Shown here: piece after piece, positions 45,763-55,805 of the stretch | Position numbering within the stretch: the first letter of the stretch is position 1 | How the letters are laid out: every line of letters starts with the position of its first letter | Origin: CAWDPQ01 sp963804245 | GTDB taxonomy: Bacteria > Acidobacteriota > Vicinamibacteria > Vicinamibacterales > 2-12-FULL-66-21 | Direction of reading: 5' to 3' | DNA: 64,000 nt | NCBI GenBank assembly: GCA_963804245.1 | Contig: CAWDPQ010000009.1 | Span: 310,001-374,000, forward strand | Translations under genes and position numbers: made by a program | Notes under the pieces: model-generated | Told to the model about the DNA's origin: nothing | The model's input: only the letters and a program-made list of their open reading frames with translations | Database searches by the model: none

Positions 45763-47154
45763 TCAGCGAATCACCCAAATCCTCGCGTGCCCGCTCGGCG
45801 TATCCAGCAGCTTCTTGACGACATCAGGATTCTCGGCCGCGACGTTGATCGTTTCGCCCGGATCTTTCTGCAGGTCGAACAGCGACAGCTCGATCTCCTT
45901 GCGCCCGTACTTGCCCGGACGGCCATCGTTGTCGGCGGCTTCGAGCGATTGATAGGGGTGAGGCAGGTGAAGCTTCCAGTGGCCGCTGCGCACGGCGTGC
46001 AGCTCGCCGCCCCAGTAGAAATAGAACGCATCATGAGGCGTGGATGCGCCAGGGCGATTGGTCAGCAACGGCCAGATGTCGCGGCCGTCGATGATCCGTT
46101 CTTTTGAAACCGGCGCACCGGCAAGACCCGCAAGCGTCGGCAGCAGGTCGATCGTCATCGCCGGTTGATCGCCGACAACGCCCTTCGGAATGCGTCCGGG
46201 CCAGCGTGCCAGGAACGGCACGCGCACGCCGCCTTCGAACGTCGTGCCCTTGCTCTCGCGGAATGGGCCGGGCGATCCGGCATGGTTGCCGTACGACATC
46301 CACGGGCCATTGTCCGACGCAAAGATCACCATCGTGGCGTCGTCGAGCTTCGCGCGGCGAACGGCATCGAGAATCTGTCCCACCGACCAGTCGAGCTCGG
46401 CAATCACGTCGCCGTAGAGACCATTCGCGGTCTTGCCCTTGAACTTGTCCGACACGAAGAGCGGGACGTGCGGCATGGTATGCGGCACATAGAGGAAGAA
46501 CGGCCTGTCTCGATTGCGCTCGATGAAACTCACGGCGTGTTCCGCATACCAGGTCGTCAGCTGCGATTGATCGGGATCGTGTTTGACGACGGTGTCGCCG
46601 TCGATGAGCGGCAGCTCGGGAAAGAAGTCTTTCTGCTGCGGGTGCCGCGGCCACATGTCGTTCGAATACGGCAGCCCGAAATATTCATCGAAGCCATGGT
46701 GCACGGGCAGGAATTGCTTGTGATGACCGAGGTGCCACTTCCCATAGATGGCCGTGGCGTAGCCGCGCTGCTTGAGCACCTCGGCGATGGTCATTTCGTC
46801 CGGATTGATGCCATACGCCGCGGTGTGGTTGAGAGCCCCCTGGATGCCCACGCGATTCGAGTAGGCGCCGGTCAACAATGCGGCGCGCGACGCCGAGCAG
46901 ACCGCCTGCGCCACGTAGAAGTTCGTCAGGCGGATGCCCTCGGCCGCCATTCGATCGAGGTTTGGCGTCCGCGGCCTGGCGTCACCCGACTTCGTGCTGA
47001 AGGGACCGATGTCGGCGTAGCCGAGATCGTCGGCGTAGATGATGATGAAGTTCGGTGGTCGGGCGGCCGCGCCTGGCGCTTGATCGGGCCGGAGCGCGTC
47101 GCCAGGCCACGCCAGTGTCAGTAGGCTGACGAGGAACAGGGGGAGGAGTCGCAC
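45763..47154 (-). CDS. Secreted sulfatase (alkaline phosphatase superfamily)
   Basis: A 463-residue exported hydrolase. After a signal peptide (LLPLFLVSLLTLAWP) comes NFIIIYADDLGYADIG with two metal-binding Asp residues. The formylglycine motif lies in VCSASRAALLTG near residue 86: C-x-A-x-R rather than the classic C-x-P-x-R, a variant accepted by radical-SAM sulfatase maturases. IYGKWHLGHH and FASDNGPWMSYGNHAG supply further metal and substrate residues. It would remove sulfate esters from polysaccharides or other organics. Divergent from the GMC oxidoreductase gene; no maturase is visible in the window. Confidence 0.92.
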   Translation of the reverse strand: MRLLPLFLVSLLTLAWPGDALRPDQAPGAAARPPNFIIIYADDLGYADIGPFSTKSGDARPRTPNLDRMAAEGIRLTNFYVAQAVCSASRAALLTGAYSNRVGIQGALNHTAAYGINPDEMTIAEVLKQRGYATAIYGKWHLGHHKQFLPVHHGFDEYFGLPYSNDMWPRHPQQKDFFPELPLIDGDTVVKHDPDQSQLTTWYAEHAVSFIERNRDRPFFLYVPHTMPHVPLFVSDKFKGKTANGLYGDVIAELDWSVGQILDAVRRAKLDDATMVIFASDNGPWMSYGNHAGSPGPFRESKGTTFEGGVRVPFLARWPGRIPKGVVGDQPAMTIDLLPTLAGLAGAPVSKERIIDGRDIWPLLTNRPGASTPHDAFYFYWGGELHAVRSGHWKLHLPHPYQSLEAADNDGRPGKYGRKEIELSLFDLQKDPGETINVAAENPDVVKKLLDTPSGHARIWVIR

Positions 47155-47178
47155 CTTGGGGTGACATCTTATACAGGA

Positions 47179-47334
47179 ACACGGAGGCGACGGAGGACAC
47201 GGGACGAGCTTTCAACACGGAGACACGGGGGCACGGAGGCGCATGCGCTGACGTCCTGGAGCGGCGCCGCCATAAACTTCGTGCCTCCGTGCCTCCGTGT
47301 TGATCCTGTCCCGTGCCCTCCGTAATCTCCGTGT
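47179..47334. repeat. Long imperfect inverted repeat between divergent genes
   Basis: Left arm about 47179-47240 (ACACGGAGGCGACGGAGGAC, then CACGGGAC, TCAACACGGAG, GGCACGGAGGC) and right arm about 47281-47334 (GTGCCTCCGTGCCTCCGTG, TTGA, GTCCCGTGCCCTCCGT, CTCCGTGT) are largely complementary, with a 40-bp loop. Smaller direct repeats of CTCCGTG lie within each arm. Confidence 0.7.
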
Positions 47335-47412
47335 CGCGGCAGAGCCTTCGACCCAGGAATTCTCCTGACCTCCGCCGAAGTGGTATCGTGCACGAATACA
47401 TCGAGGACGGCG

Positions 47413-49209
47413 ATGAACCTGCTCCGATTGCTGCAAACGGCGGCCCAGCCCGACGTCGATCTCACCCGGACCTACGATGCCATCATCATCGGATCTGGAG
47501 CGGCTGGCGGGATGGCGGCGCACGTGATGACCGCGCAAGGCATGAAGGTGCTCATGCTCGAGGCGGGCAAGAAGCTCGATATCAACAAAGAGCTCAAGTC
47601 CACCGAATGGCCCTACGAGCACCCGCGGCGAGGCGATATGCCGCCGGGTCATCACGCGCTGACGCTGAACGAGTACAACATCCGACAGCCGCCGTACGCG
47701 ACTGCTTTGAAGTATCCGAGCGTCTACTCATACGTACAGGCCTCGAACAGCCCGGACTACTCGAAAAACATCGTCGTCAACGAGAAGGAACATCCGTTTA
47801 CCGGCACCAACTACGCGTGGGTGCGGGCGCGTTGTCTGGGCGGCAAGACGAATATCTGGGGACGCCTGGCCCTTCGCCTCAGCGATTACGACTTCAAAGC
47901 GAAGAGCCACGACGGCTACGGCGAGGACTGGCCGATTTCTTATAAGGACATCGAGCCTTTTTACGACCGCGTCGACCGGTATCTCGGGATATCCGGCGTG
48001 AAAGAAAACTTGCCGTATCTGCCGGACAGTATCTTCCAGCGTCCGACCAGGTTGAACCGCGCCGAGGTGACGCTGCGCAACTCGTTGAAGAAGATGAACC
48101 GCGTTCTGACGCCGTACCGTGCCGGCGTGACGACCGACGGGCTGAAGCACAACAAGTACCGCAGCCGGTGCTTCGGACGAGGCGCGTGTGGTCGCCGGGC
48201 CGGCGGGTGCGACATCCACGCCTCGTTCGATTCGCCCACCGGGTTGATCTATCCGGCGATGGACACCGGGAACCTGACACTGAGAACCAACTCGATCGCG
48301 CGCGAGATCCTGGTCGACAACAAGACCGGCAAGGCGCGTGGTGTCTCGTTCGTCGACGCCGAATCGGGCCGGACGTTCGAAGCGTTGGCGAAAGTGGTGG
48401 TGCTCGCCGCCTCGACGCTGGAGTCGGCGCGGCTGATGCTGCTGTCGAAATCCGGCGCTCATCCGAACGGGATCGGGAATTCGAGCAACCATGTCGGTCA
48501 CAACTTCTGCGAGCACGTGATGGGACCGGCGGTGACCGGCCTGGTGAAAGACCTGGTGGGTCAGCCGAAAACGATCGATGACGGGCGGCCGGGCGGCTAT
48601 TATGTTCCGCGCTTCCGGAACATTTCGGACAAGCATCCGAACTTCATTCGCGCCTACGGCTTCGAGGGCAGTTCCGGCACGCAGATGACGCCCGGCAGCG
48701 CGCGCGACACGCCAGGGTTCGGGGCGACGTACAAGAAGAAGGTCCGCGACTACGCCGGCGCGTTCATCACCATGGGCGGCTTCGGAGAAGTGCTGGCCCG
48801 CTACGAAAACCAGGTGGCCATCGATCCCGACGTGAAGGACAAGTGGGGCATACCGGTCCTTCGCTTCAACTACAAGTTTGGCGACAACGAAAAAAAGATG
48901 TGCGCCGACATGGCGGCCACGGCCCAGGAAATCTTCGAGCAGGCGGGGTTCGAGATCGTGGGCGTCGAGCGCGAGATGCTCACGGAAGGGTGGTCGATCC
49001 ACGAGCTGGGCACGGCGCGCATGGGAACGGACAGGAAAACCTCGGTATTGAATCAGTTTCAGCAGTCGCACGACGTGAAGAATCTCTTCGTCGTGGATGG
49101 CAGCAGTCACGTCAGCGCATCCTGCCAGAATCCGACCTGGACCATCATGGCGCTGGCGTGGCGCTCGTGCGATTACCTCGTCTCCGAATTCCAGAAGGGA
49201 AATCTCTGA
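47413..49209 (+). CDS. GMC-family FAD oxidoreductase (gluconate/glucoside dehydrogenase-like large subunit)
   Basis: A 598-residue flavoprotein. TYDAIIIGSGAAGGMAAHVM is the FAD-binding fold near residue 22; GRLALRLSDYDF follows. A Cys-rich insert, CFGRGACGRRAGGCDIHAS, is typical of the group that works with a small subunit. The C-terminal catalytic motif includes GWSIHELGTARMG and DGSSHVSASCQNPTWTIMA, with the His/Asn pair. ATG 47413 (GAGGACGG upstream) is preferred over 47380. The small-subunit gene overlaps the stop (TGATG). Such pairs oxidise sugars or sugar acids and pass electrons to a cytochrome; known relatives make 3-keto-glycosides. Confidence 0.92.
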   Translation: MNLLRLLQTAAQPDVDLTRTYDAIIIGSGAAGGMAAHVMTAQGMKVLMLEAGKKLDINKELKSTEWPYEHPRRGDMPPGHHALTLNEYNIRQPPYATALKYPSVYSYVQASNSPDYSKNIVVNEKEHPFTGTNYAWVRARCLGGKTNIWGRLALRLSDYDFKAKSHDGYGEDWPISYKDIEPFYDRVDRYLGISGVKENLPYLPDSIFQRPTRLNRAEVTLRNSLKKMNRVLTPYRAGVTTDGLKHNKYRSRCFGRGACGRRAGGCDIHASFDSPTGLIYPAMDTGNLTLRTNSIAREILVDNKTGKARGVSFVDAESGRTFEALAKVVVLAASTLESARLMLLSKSGAHPNGIGNSSNHVGHNFCEHVMGPAVTGLVKDLVGQPKTIDDGRPGGYYVPRFRNISDKHPNFIRAYGFEGSSGTQMTPGSARDTPGFGATYKKKVRDYAGAFITMGGFGEVLARYENQVAIDPDVKDKWGIPVLRFNYKFGDNEKKMCADMAATAQEIFEQAGFEIVGVEREMLTEGWSIHELGTARMGTDRKTSVLNQFQQSHDVKNLFVVDGSSHVSASCQNPTWTIMALAWRSCDYLVSEFQKGNL

Positions 49210-49732
49210 TGGAAGACCTGAGCAGACGCGACTGTACTCAAGCTCGGCGCCGCAGCAACACTGACTGCGTCACTTGGTGTCGGCGAATCTCTGGCAGCAG
49301 GCGCCGGCCGCGCCCGTCTTCTTCACACCACAGGAATTTGCGCTCGTGGACGAGTTGAGCGAGATGATCATTCCGACCGACGAGCATTCCCCCGGCGCAC
49401 GGGCGGCGAAAGTTGCGGCGTATCTCGATTCCCGGCTCCCGGAATGGGAGGAGAGAGACCAGTGGCGCGAGGGTCTGAAGCTGGTCGAACAGCTTTCTCA
49501 ACAGGCTCACGGAAAGCCTTTCTTGCAGTCGGCACCAGATGAGCGGACCGCCGTATTGACTCGGATGGCGCAGAACGAAGGAAAACCGCAAAAGCCGGAA
49601 GAGCTATTTTTCGCCGAGCTGAAAGCGAAAGTGGTGCACGCGTACTACACGTCGGAGATCGGCATCAAGCAGGAGATGGAGGACAAGGGGAACAGCTACC
49701 TCGCTGAGTTCGCGGGAACTGACGTCAGTTAA
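49209..49732 (+). CDS. Gluconate 2-dehydrogenase subunit 3-like protein, two shifts in the signal region
   Basis: The ATG at 49209 overlaps the GMC stop and begins MEDLSRRD, the start of a twin-arginine signal. The signal continues as VLKLGAAATLTASLGVGESL in the next frame, and the mature domain (from 49274) reads FFTPQEFALVDELSEMIIPT, AAYLDSRLPEW, and ELKAKVVHAYYTSEIGIKQE in a third. The mature domain is intact and has normal length (about 145 residues). It is the export chaperone-like and stabilising partner of the GMC subunit, which itself lacks a signal. If the two shifts are real, export of the pair would fail. Confidence 0.8.
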
Positions 49733-49756
49733 AACTGGGGAACTGGGGAACTGGGG

Positions 49757-49838
49757 AAGGGCGCCTGCGGCCCGAGCGAGGCGCGAAGCCGCCGGAGCGA
49801 GCGCGCTTGGGAGCGTGGCCCAAGCGCACTGAGTAAAG
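49757..49838 (+). repeat. Dispersed GC-rich repeat, short copy E
   Basis: About 82 bp, GCGCCTGCGGCCCGAGCGAGGC to GCCCAAGCGCACTGAG, matching one unit of the 33449-33845 array in the opposite orientation. It is preceded by three copies of AACTGGGG (49734-49756). Confidence 0.75.
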
Positions 49839-49874
49839 AGGGCTGGAAGCTGGGAAGCGACTGAGTAGGCTGGT

Positions 49875-50750
49875 ATGCATTCCCGACGAACATTTCTCGC
49901 GACACTCGCCGCCGGCGTCGGCGCGTCGGCCATCGCGCCGGATTGGAGCCTGGCGCAGGACGAGATCAAGACCACACTCAACAGACCTGTCGGCCTGCAG
50001 CTGTGGAGCCTGCGCGAGTATTTGCCCAAGGACCTGCGCGGTGTGCTCGCGAAGGTGCGAGGCATGGGCTTCCGTGAGGTCGAGGGCGCGGGACTGTGGA
50101 AGCACACGGCCGCCGAAATGCGGTCAGCGCTCGATGCGGCTGGCTTGCGGTGTCAGTCGGCACATATGAGTCTCGAGCGGCTGAGCGATGACCCGGCAGG
50201 GGCGTTTGCCGAGGTCAAGGCCGTAGGTGCGACGTGGGTCGTGTGTCCATGGATCCCACACGACAAAGGCTTCACACGGGACCTGACGTTGAAGACGGCC
50301 GAGGCGTTCAACAAGATCTCGACGGCTGCCGAGGCGGAGGGACTGCGCTTCGGCTACCACTGTCACGGGTATGAGTTCGTGCCCTCGCCCGAAGGCACGC
50401 TGTTCGAGACGCTGGCCGGCGCGACCGATCCGAAACGCGTCATGTTTCAGATCGATGTGTTCCACGCCTATCACGGTGGAACCGATCCCGCGCGCCTGAT
50501 TGCGCGCTACAGCGGCCGCGTAGTGAGCCTGCATCTCAAGGATCTGAAGAAGGGTGCGGAGGTCAAAGCCGGAACAGCCACGGCATCAGCCGACGTGGAC
50601 GTGCCCGTCGGCACCGGACAGATCGACATGCCGGCGGTGCTCCGGGCAGCGATGAAGGCGGGCACATCCATCTACTATCTCGAGGATGAAAGTTCCACGC
50701 CGTGGGAACACATCCCGCAGAGTCTGGCGTTTCTCAAGAGTTTCAAGTAG
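49875..50750 (+). CDS. Exported sugar phosphate isomerase/epimerase-like TIM barrel
   Basis: A 291-residue TIM-barrel protein with a twin-arginine signal (MHSRRTFLATLAAGVGAS, cleaved near SLAQD). Barrel landmarks are VGLQLWSLREYL, GFREVEGAGLW, LRFGYHCHGYEF (metal-binding His and Glu), MFQIDVFHAYHGG (Asp and His) and VVSLHLKDLKKG, then GQIDMPAVLRAA. Related proteins act on 3-keto-sugars produced by GMC dehydrogenases, fitting the gene two positions upstream. The same superfamily also appears at 21563-22507, but the two proteins are only distantly alike. Confidence 0.88.
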   Translation: MHSRRTFLATLAAGVGASAIAPDWSLAQDEIKTTLNRPVGLQLWSLREYLPKDLRGVLAKVRGMGFREVEGAGLWKHTAAEMRSALDAAGLRCQSAHMSLERLSDDPAGAFAEVKAVGATWVVCPWIPHDKGFTRDLTLKTAEAFNKISTAAEAEGLRFGYHCHGYEFVPSPEGTLFETLAGATDPKRVMFQIDVFHAYHGGTDPARLIARYSGRVVSLHLKDLKKGAEVKAGTATASADVDVPVGTGQIDMPAVLRAAMKAGTSIYYLEDESSTPWEHIPQSLAFLKSFK

Positions 50751-50763
50751 ATCAGGAGCACGC

Positions 50764-51900
50764 GTGAGGTTTGTCTGTCTCGGTTTTCTCGCCATCGCGT
50801 GGGTTGTTGAAAGCTCAACCCTCACGCCTCACTTCGCCGATCGTCTCGTCTACATCGGCACCTACACCGGACGACAGGGGCTGCCGAGCAAAGGCATCTA
50901 TGCCTTTCGCTTCGACGACACCTCGGGTGCGCTGACGCCGGTCGGCCTCGTTGCCGAGACGCCGAGTCCGAGCTTTCTGATCGCCAGTTCCAACGGGCGG
51001 TTCGTGTTCGCCGTCAACGAGCTGCAATCGTTCGGCGGAGAGGCGAGCGGCAGCGCGACGTCGTTTACCGTCGATCCGACCACCTCCAAACTCGCCGAGA
51101 TCAATGTGCAGCCGACGAAAGGCGCCGGTCCCTGTCACCTCACCCTCGATCGAACGGGCCGCTATCTCGCGGTCGCCAACTACGGCGGCGGCAATTACGC
51201 GCTGCTTCCCGTCGGCGTCGACGGGCGGCTGCAGCCGCCGATGACCGTTGTCGCCGGCGATCGCTCCGAGAACGCCGCGGCAAAGCCGCTCGGGCACATG
51301 GTGGCGTTCGACGCTGAGAATCGCTTTCTCGTCACCGCCGACAAGGGGCTCAACCGCATGCTGATCTTCCGGTTCGACGCGCTGATGGGGCAGCTCACGA
51401 CCAATGAGCCACCGTCGGCGCCGTTGCCACCGGGTTCCGGGCCGCGGCATTTTGCTTTTCACCCCAACGGTCGCTGGCTGTTCACCATCAACGAGCAGGG
51501 GGCGACGATCACGACGTTTTCGTGGGATGCGAAGGCAGGCAGCCTGCAGCCGACATCGAGCGTTCCGACGAGACCGGCGACCGTCACGACCGGCTCCACC
51601 GCCGAGATTGCCGTGCATCCGACCGGCAGCTTCGTCTACGGATCCAATCGCGGCCACGACAGCATTGCGGTCTTCTCAGTCGGTGAGAATGGCGCGCTGA
51701 CGCTCGTCGAATACGAACCGACCCGCGGCCGAACGCCGCGGAACTTCGCCATCGATCCGAGCGGCCGCTGGCTGATCGCCGCCAACGAGCGGTCGGACTC
51801 GCTCGCCGTCTTCAGCATCGATCCGACCAACGGCTCGCTGTCACCGGTCGGTCCGCTCGCCGCCGTCGGCGCCCCGGTGAGCGTGCTGTTCATGGAATGA
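50764..51900 (+). CDS. Lactonase-family seven-bladed propeller (6-phosphogluconolactonase type)
   Basis: A 378-residue protein from GTG 50764 (AGGAG upstream), starting VRFVCLGFLAIAWVVES, a signal peptide. The mature part is a propeller with repeated blade motifs: YIGTYTGRQG, GPCHLTLDRTGRYLAVANYG, GHMVAFDAENRFLVTADKG, GPRHFAFHPNGRWLFTINE, AEIAVHPTGSFVYGSNRG and PRNFAIDPSGRWLIAANE. This is the YbhE/Pgl-like lactonase pattern. Here it is exported, so it likely opens a sugar lactone formed by the neighbouring dehydrogenase. It follows the isomerase gene by 13 bp and is probably in the same operon. Confidence 0.92.
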   Translation: MRFVCLGFLAIAWVVESSTLTPHFADRLVYIGTYTGRQGLPSKGIYAFRFDDTSGALTPVGLVAETPSPSFLIASSNGRFVFAVNELQSFGGEASGSATSFTVDPTTSKLAEINVQPTKGAGPCHLTLDRTGRYLAVANYGGGNYALLPVGVDGRLQPPMTVVAGDRSENAAAKPLGHMVAFDAENRFLVTADKGLNRMLIFRFDALMGQLTTNEPPSAPLPPGSGPRHFAFHPNGRWLFTINEQGATITTFSWDAKAGSLQPTSSVPTRPATVTTGSTAEIAVHPTGSFVYGSNRGHDSIAVFSVGENGALTLVEYEPTRGRTPRNFAIDPSGRWLIAANERSDSLAVFSIDPTNGSLSPVGPLAAVGAPVSVLFME

Positions 51901-51901
51901 G

Positions 51902-54900
51902 TCACGGGAGCTTGACAAGCTGCAATATCAGGTGCTCTGATATGGAGTTGATTGTGAGAGAGAGAGCTTTTGTTGTTGACTGGATTGCGCTGGATGCGAT
52001 GGATGATATGCGGATGCAGACGCGGTATCGTACGTGGCGACGTTGATACGCTATCCCATCCGGTACGGGCTGGCTGACTAAGGTATCTGACGCGTCGAAC
52101 GAGAGGTCCAGCGAAAGGTAGAAGCGAGTCACGGATGCGCTAGCTGTGTCGCGGCTGAGGTTTTTTACTGTATCGGTGACGACGATCGAGGTCTGCTGTT
52201 GCGGTCGATGGCGAGGAAATGGTAATCACATCGAGGTCTGGGCAATCGCGATCGACGCGAGCTGACTGTTGTTGTTTAGAACGTTTCACGATCGCTGCTT
52301 GGTCGTCGGCGCGGGTAGCAGTACACGTTCTGGTATCACGGTCGGGAGCGTTACGTTGTCGTTCTGTGCTGGCTACCTGCACTGAGTGGGCTGACACGCG
52401 CGCGGGTCGAGTCGTGTTCTCTGCTATCGAGAACTGAGTTCGAGGACAGGTAGAAGGCTGTCAACGAGTCTGCAGCTGCTCCTCCGCATTGCGTGTGGTG
52501 TCGGTGACTGCATCACCCTCTCGACGCGCTCGCGATGGGACGCTGAATGCGGATACCTGGAAATCTGGACCACGTGCAGCGCTACAGCTCTCGCGTTGTT
52601 CGTTTCGTTGCTTCGGTACGCTGCCGTAGCTCGGCTTGGCGATGAGATAGTAGGTTCTGGTCGTAATACCTGACGGAATGGTCACTGAGGTCGACCGCTG
52701 CTCGCTGCTGACGTATCCAGGGAGGAACGTTGCGCGCTTCGAGCGCTGTGTCGCGGGATCCACGAGGAGTTGGGGAGAAATAGATTCGCGTCTGCGAAGC
52801 AGCTGCGGCGCTGATCTCTGATTTGCGGTCGAATCAGTAACGAGGATGGCGCTGCCAGCTGCGGTTCCGGAGCGGACACGCTGGTGACGACGAGATCGGG
52901 GCGACGCGAACAGAGAGGATCGAGCTATTGAGCTCACTCGTTCGTCAACTACTGGGCATCAGCTTTTGCGACGAGGTAATACGAGCTGGCAGTCGTTTGC
53001 GACGGCACGGTGAGCGAGGTCGTGGCGGAATTCGATACTGCAAATCTGAGACCGTTCGTGAACCGAGAAGCTGATCGTCGGTGCTGGCTGTCGAGTTCGT
53101 CGACAGATAGAAGGAGGTCACCGACAGGCCGATGGACCTGTTCCTGATTACGGGTGGTGTCCGTAACCGACATGGTGGCACCCGCTCCAGCCGTAGCGGG
53201 TATCGTGAGAACCGTCACCGTGAAGTCAGGGGCCACGTCATCGCTGACAAGGGTGACCGTGCCAGACGAGGGTGAACCCACGACGTACCGGACACATTGC
53301 GGATGGTGAGCGTGACCGTTTCATTCGATTCGAGCAGAGTGTCGTCAATCGGGGTGATCGGGATGGATACCGAGGCAGCGCCGCCGGGTATGGTCGCGAC
53401 CGACGAGGTGATGACGTAATCAATTCCGTTCTTGCGCTGCCCCAATCGTCAAACTCACCGCGAGCGCGGTGTTCGAAGCGGTACCGCGGCTCAGAGTGAA
53501 CGATCCGGCCGACGGTCCCGCCTCCGTGGCAGTGGCGACGGTCACGGCGAGTACCACCGTCGGTGGTGGGGGCGGCCATCGCATCCTGCGGGCACGTCGA
53601 AAGCCGCGGTGACCTGACTGTTGCCACGGTCGGCGGTATCCAGGGCGCCGACGCCATGCCGCGCGCAGCGAACGATTCCCATATCCGGCAGAAGTTCGTG
53701 CTGTCAGGCGAACCAGGGTTGCGGATGTCGTCGGCGAGCAGCATGGCATCTCGCATGTCGAGCATCGTCGGAGCCGGTGGTGACAGCGTCAACGCGTCGA
53801 CGTAGAGCTGGTGCGATTCGTTGATGGCGACGGCCTCACTGCCGCCGACGAGATCCGTCCGCAGCCGCTCGCGCAGGTCCCAAAGCACGTTGGCAAAGAT
53901 CTGTCCGTTCTCGTGTGGCGGACAAAACAGTCCGAAGAAGCACACCCAGTCGGCGTAGGTTTTCCCGTTGATACTGCGCAGGCCACCGGGCAGGGCATAC
54001 TCGGCAAGCGTCGTGTCGCCGTTCACGCTGTACGCGAAAAAGTCGCTTCCCCCTTCACCCATGGCGTCCGCTTCGTTCCCGCTGAATGCGGTATTCAGCG
54101 GTGGCTGACCCCGTGGTGGAACTAGTGCAGGATGATGTGAGATCGTAGTCGCCGTCGAGATCGAGCGACCGTCGCCGTTCAGATCCTGCGCCAGCATCCG
54201 GTGCCGTCCCACATGAACATGCTGATGATGGGGTTGGTTCCTTCCGGTTCAGCCTGAAACGTGGCGTTGTTGAGTCCGCGCGCGCGCGATCACGTGCACC
54301 TCATCACCGCGACGCCGCCGCGACCGAAATTGCTGACTTGGAAGTTGCCGCAGCTTCGAGTTCCGAGGTCAGGAGAAAAAGTCATGCGCGTAATTGACCG
54401 CAGAGAACAACGATGTCGCGGCCGCGCCAGGCGAGCTGGCAGGGAAGTCGAAGGTCAGAAGGGATCGCTGAACGTGCCGGCCGGCGCCTCCGTGGCGGTA
54501 TTACCGTGGAATGCCCGCGCGTTGTTGCCGGCGAGACGCCCGGTATCGAACAACACCGTGGCGGCATCTCGGAACTGCGCGTTCAGGCTGCGCAGTTCGA
54601 AGTTCGAGGCCGGGGGGCAGCCCGCGGTCCCGACCGGCATCTCATCGGGTCGTCGCGGGTCGATTACCTGCGTTACCGTCGATTGAAATATCCGGCCGAT
54701 CCCGTCGGCATAGCGGACGCGGTTTCGTCGAAGTAGCACCTCGCCGTTCTGTGCGTCGATCAGTACATCGTAGCGTTGCGGTTCACCGTCCGGCTCTATG
54801 TCAATACGCCAGGCCAGCCGGAGCCACCGTCCATTGGCAGCCAGGTCAATTCCGACGTGACCTCGCGCCTGAAAGGCCCTTGTGCGAATCGCGAGGCACG

Positions 54901-55537
54901 GCGGGCGCCTCCCCCGCTGCTTCGGCGCTCGGCCGCAAACTGTTGTCCGGGCCTGACGTTTGCCGCGGCTCGAGTCACCGCTCTTCGTCTGGGATCACGA
55001 CATCGGGTGAGCGCTCGCCTGTCCGCCCGCCCCCGACGTGACACGAACCACGCCTCCCCGCCGGTCGATGTGCACAGACACGACGCCCTCAAAGACGGGG
55101 ATTTCGTCCACGGATTGCGAAAAGACGACGTGGCGGAGGCCGTTGGAGGCGCTGACGTAATCGCGGATCGAGACTTAAGAGACGCCAGGTCGGCCGGGGC
55201 AAGTCCGAGCCGATCCGCGAGCGACACGAGATGACCCCTGATTGCCGCGGCAGCGGCGGCCGGCGGCACCGACACGCCGGGCGCGTCGAGAATGCGCAGT
55301 CCACCCGCTTGCGCGTGCAGCGTGCTGGGCGTCGGCCTCGCGTCGGTTCTTGCCGAAGTTCCGCGGCTGCCCCCGGTGATGGAGTTGCCCGGGCCGTTCC
55401 TGCCGAACGTCATAATCGGGAAGCGGGCTGTCCGGCTGCGGCGTACACGGCTGGAACGCCCTGGTCGGCCCCAGCATCGCCAACATTACAAACGTCACCA
55501 ACAGGAGGCCAGAGAGATTCAGGAGATCATCAGACAC
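51902..55537 (-). pseudogene. Large secreted M36 (fungalysin-like) metalloprotease with Calx-beta and CARDB domains, heavily frameshifted
   Basis: From 55537: a signal peptide (LLLVTFVMLAMLGPTRAF) and propeptide pieces, then the M36 core: VLLRRNRVRYADGIGRIFQS, NFELRSLNAQFRDAATVLF, NARAFHGNTATEAPAGTF, SAVNYAHDFF, ARGLNNATFQAEPEGTN. The zinc motif region reads H-stop-FHHGVSHR at 54104-54127: HEFHH with the catalytic Glu codon replaced by TAG. LNTAFSGNEADAMGEGGSDF and NGQIFANVLWDLRERL follow, then a Calx-beta domain (GGAASVSIPITPIDDTLLES) and four CARDB-like repeats (GAGATMSVTDTTRN; AGSAILVTDSTANQ; TRFYLSLDLSFDASDT), ending VKLP. Ten or more shifts are needed. Intact, it would be a huge extracellular protease. 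Confidence 0.75.
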
Positions 55538-55805
55538 CTTTTAGGCGGGAGAACCGCGGCACCCTGCGAAGAAGAGGCAGCGGACTGATATTTGATTCAA
55601 GAGATTAATAACGACCTGCGAAGTACGGTCACCCGAGGCGCGGATAAAGTCGCCGCGGGTACGACATTACCGTTGAGGAGCGACGATGTTGGACCCCTCC
55701 TGAATCTCGTCGTCGGGAATCCTTTTGATCTCGCGCTGAGAATCTCCTCGGTTAGGGCTACCTCCTCATCTCAGACCATGTGCAACTCGTCGTTCGGAGG
55801 CATTG

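Noticed and set aside
47728..49110. Open frame of about 460 codons antisense to the GMC oxidoreductase
   Set aside because: The sense strand encodes a complete, conserved flavoprotein; the antisense frame is low-complexity Arg/His/Val and starts without a ribosome-binding site.
54122..54124. Recoding of TAG (pyrrolysine or suppressor) at the protease catalytic position
   Set aside because: The surrounding gene has many frameshifts, so the stop is more simply decay or error; no pyrrolysine genes are in the window.
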